From contig CAJNDS010002411.1 in NCBI GenBank assembly GCA_905221605.1, positions 312,001-376,000 of the forward strand: DNA of 64,000 nucleotides, given 5' to 3'. Below the pieces are notes generated by a model. That model did not search any database. It saw only the letters and a list, made by a program, of their open reading frames with translations, and was not told where the DNA came from. This DNA comes from Symbiodinium natans. Its lineage: Eukaryota > Sar > Dinophyceae > Suessiales > Symbiodiniaceae. Of the stretch, positions 62,030 through 64,000 are shown one piece after another (position 1 is the first letter of the stretch; every line of letters begins with the position of its first letter). Position numbers and translations under genes: made by a program.

Positions 62030-64000
62030 GAGACTTCCGGCCCAAGGCTGCTGGAGCTGCGGAAGGCTCTCGGAGCCTCGGAGGAGGTGAGGGAATCTGC
62101 GAGAAGAATGCTTCCGGTGCGAGAAATATGTTCCCGAGTTCTCCGTCCCCCGGAAAGCACTGCGCGAGGCCAGCCTATGTGTGTCGACTCTGCGCCGCGC
62201 GGTCGGAACAGTACTTCCCCCCGACGTCCTGATTCACTGCAATTTTTCACCTTGGTTCTCTTGATGTCCGCTCATCGAGGGGTAAGTGGTGCTTGTAGAC
62301 GCAACTACCGCAAGTGGTATGCAGATATGCAAAAGACCGGAATTGGGGGGTACCGCCCCACCTTTGCCTCTGATTTTGTCGGCCTAGCACCGAGCGAGAC
62401 AGAGCAAGCAAACGTCTCAATGTGCAGTCAGGCAAGCTGCTGTCCAATGTTGCCGCTGATCCTCACAATCCCAAGTTCCGCAGCGTCAAGCGCGAGAACA
62501 AGGTGAGGTCTGGCACAGTGCGGCTCTAGTCGATAGATCTCAGAGCAGCAGGCCATCCAGCAGAAAGTCCTCCAGGTGCCTGGAGGGGAGGACGCCTGTG
62601 CTTGGCTTTCCTTTGTACATCCGCATGCCGAACACAAAGCTGGTAAACGCGGACGAACACGGGGCCGGCACTTCAACTTGAACTCGATCACAAGTCCCTC
62701 AAGCGGAGATTAGCAAACAACTAGGGTTAAGGAATAAGGGCCTCATAGGGATCTGCTTGTAAGGTTTAGAGCTGTTTGATTTTGCGTCAGATAAATACGA
62801 AACAAACTCATGCCAGTCTCTTCCCGCGTTTGGGGCAGCCTTTGTTGCCTTGCAGACGGGCGTTCGCGCCCACAGGCAATCAATCAACATCAATCAATCA
62901 ACATCAATCAATCAATCAATCAATCAACCAATCAGTCTCTTCCCGCAGTCAAAATAGTAAAGGAACAAAGGGCGTAAGGCTTAGGTTGTTTATTATGCGG
63001 CGGCGGCAAGCACGAAGAGTTTTTTTCGCGGAAGCCGCGCCCCCTAGCAAAATGATTGTACAAGGGTTTGGGTTAGGACTTTTCGGGTTTACAGTTGTTG
63101 GCTTTCTTTTGATTTTTCCTTGGGGAGGCCCTTCCCAGTGTTTTGAAAGTCTTTGATTCTTTGATATTGCAGCAAAGAAGAGTAGATTCCCGTCCGAAGA
63201 GGCCCGTGCCCCCTCGGAAAAGTTGAAAACAGTTTAAGGTGTAGAGTGGTTTGCTTCTCCGGCGCGAAAGTAAGAAACAGAGATCCGCCCCTAGGCCCAT
63301 CGGCCCGCGGAAGAATAGAACTCAGAGTTTGGGCTTTTGGAGTTGACGGATAGAAGAGAAAGGGGCTTAGGATTTGGAGCTGTGTGAATTTGCAGTTAAC
63401 AAGTACGACAAGCAACCGCGATGGTTTCACCGTGAGGAGGCCTTTCCCCCCTGGAAGATACTCAAAATAGTGAGCCTGGCTGTGAGTGTTGTGAGAGTTG
63501 CACCAAGGCTAGTTTTTGTCTTTGTTTGTGTGCGTGAGTGTGTCGGTCTTACAAATTCGTTTCGCATGGATGCTGTTTTCGCGTGGAAAGCAGACTGTTT
63601 GGGCTCTTCATCACAGGTCGGTGAGGCTAAAGCAAGAGTGCAAGCTGTGGGCACACGATGGTGTGCAGCAGGCCAAGCGCTGGCTAGTTCAACCTTTGGG
63701 AAGCCCGTGGGAACGTTCACAACAGCACGAGACGTGGATGATAAACACTGGTGTGAACAAACGCAGTGCAATACCAGCGACCTTTGGCATTATCAAACGC
63801 CATTCAAATCCAGATCGAAACAAACCGAATCGAAACAAACCAACGTGACATTTCACAGTTGCATTCAACGTCGCTCGTGCATTTTTGGGTAGGAAATCAA
63901 TCGTTTGACCCCTTCCGACTTGCGAAAACACAGGAGCTAATGAAAGCTGTTGGCTTCGAGGAGACAGGCGAGATGCTGGTCCTGCCTGAGAAAGTATCCA
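62030..64000 (+). CDS. PUB-domain protein, runs off the right edge
   Basis: Four phase-0 exons. 62030-62086 (CAG acceptor, GTGAGG donor): ETSGPRLLELRKALGASEE. 62428-62502 (CAG acceptor, GTGAGG donor): LLSNVAADPHNPKFRSVKRE, the hallmark N-x-P-x-KFR-x-I/V-x3-N region of PUB domains. 62549-62614 (GTACAT donor): IQQKVLQVPGGEDACAWL. 63934 onward (CAG acceptor): ELMKAVGFEETGEMLVLPEK, the GF...LVLP end of the domain. The spliced order is a near-complete PUB domain, which binds the C-terminal tail of p97/VCP in proteins such as PNGase and UBXD1. The rest lies beyond 64000. Only about 1.4 kb separates it from the AN1 exons upstream on the same strand. Confidence 0.75.
62880..62932 (+). repeat. (AATC)n / (ATCAATCA) microsatellite
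   Basis: Short AATC repeat with CATC interruptions, lying in the intron between the second and third PUB-coding exons. Confidence 0.9.

Overview
The window looks like nuclear DNA of a dinoflagellate, most likely a Symbiodiniaceae-type alga. The reasons are: long, sparsely coding sequence; genes broken into many short exons; introns that use GC as well as GT donors (in the HAD-phosphatase gene, GC donors at 5489 and 6693 are the ones that keep the conserved motifs in frame); very abundant microsatellites; and every gene I could recognise lying on the + strand. Unidirectional gene arrays and GC donors are well-known dinoflagellate traits. The species is inferred, not shown. All exon boundaries were read by eye from motif continuity and splice signals, so they need RNA evidence.

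Layout. 0.4-2.6 kb: an intronless secreted protein with a ricin-type lectin domain fused to a GMC oxidoreductase. 5.0-7.0 kb: a multi-exon HAD-superfamily phosphatase-like gene. 7.2-9.3 kb: kinesin motor exons from about switch I/II onward, with no P-loop found upstream, followed by coiled-coil exons at 9.9 and 10.7 kb. 11.8-13.5 kb: a von Willebrand factor A domain gene. 14.7-20.1 kb: a duplicated A-B segment. Copy 1 carries a 3.5 kb insertion made mostly of a satellite array and flanked by an 11-bp direct repeat; copy 2 has no insertion. 20.3-23.6 kb: a coiled-coil gene whose exon group has been tandemly duplicated about five times. 25.2-27.3 kb: a 392-bp direct duplication ending in a roughly 0.86 kb AC microsatellite.

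27.6-35.1 kb holds the most striking object: an apparently intact tyrosine-recombinase (DIRS/Ngaro/PAT-type) retrotransposon bounded by split direct repeats (A1...B1-A2-B2). It encodes a tyrosine recombinase first, then Gag, then Pol. Gag and Pol share one frame, separated only by a TGA that is followed 9 nt later by a perfect 10-bp GC-rich stem, which suggests stop-codon readthrough. Pol starts with a domain resembling a C5 cytosine methyltransferase whose PPC motif reads PPS, followed by reverse transcriptase and RNase H.

40.2-47.3 kb: a second kinesin, scattered over about 7 kb, with a 1 kb GGA/GCA repeat in an intron. 50.0-50.7 kb: probable exons of a third, divergent kinesin. 60.3-64.0 kb: AN1 zinc-finger exons, then PUB-domain exons running off the right edge; both families act in ubiquitin/p97 pathways. 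The remaining stretches hold microsatellites, minisatellites and isolated splice-bounded open segments that I could not assign.
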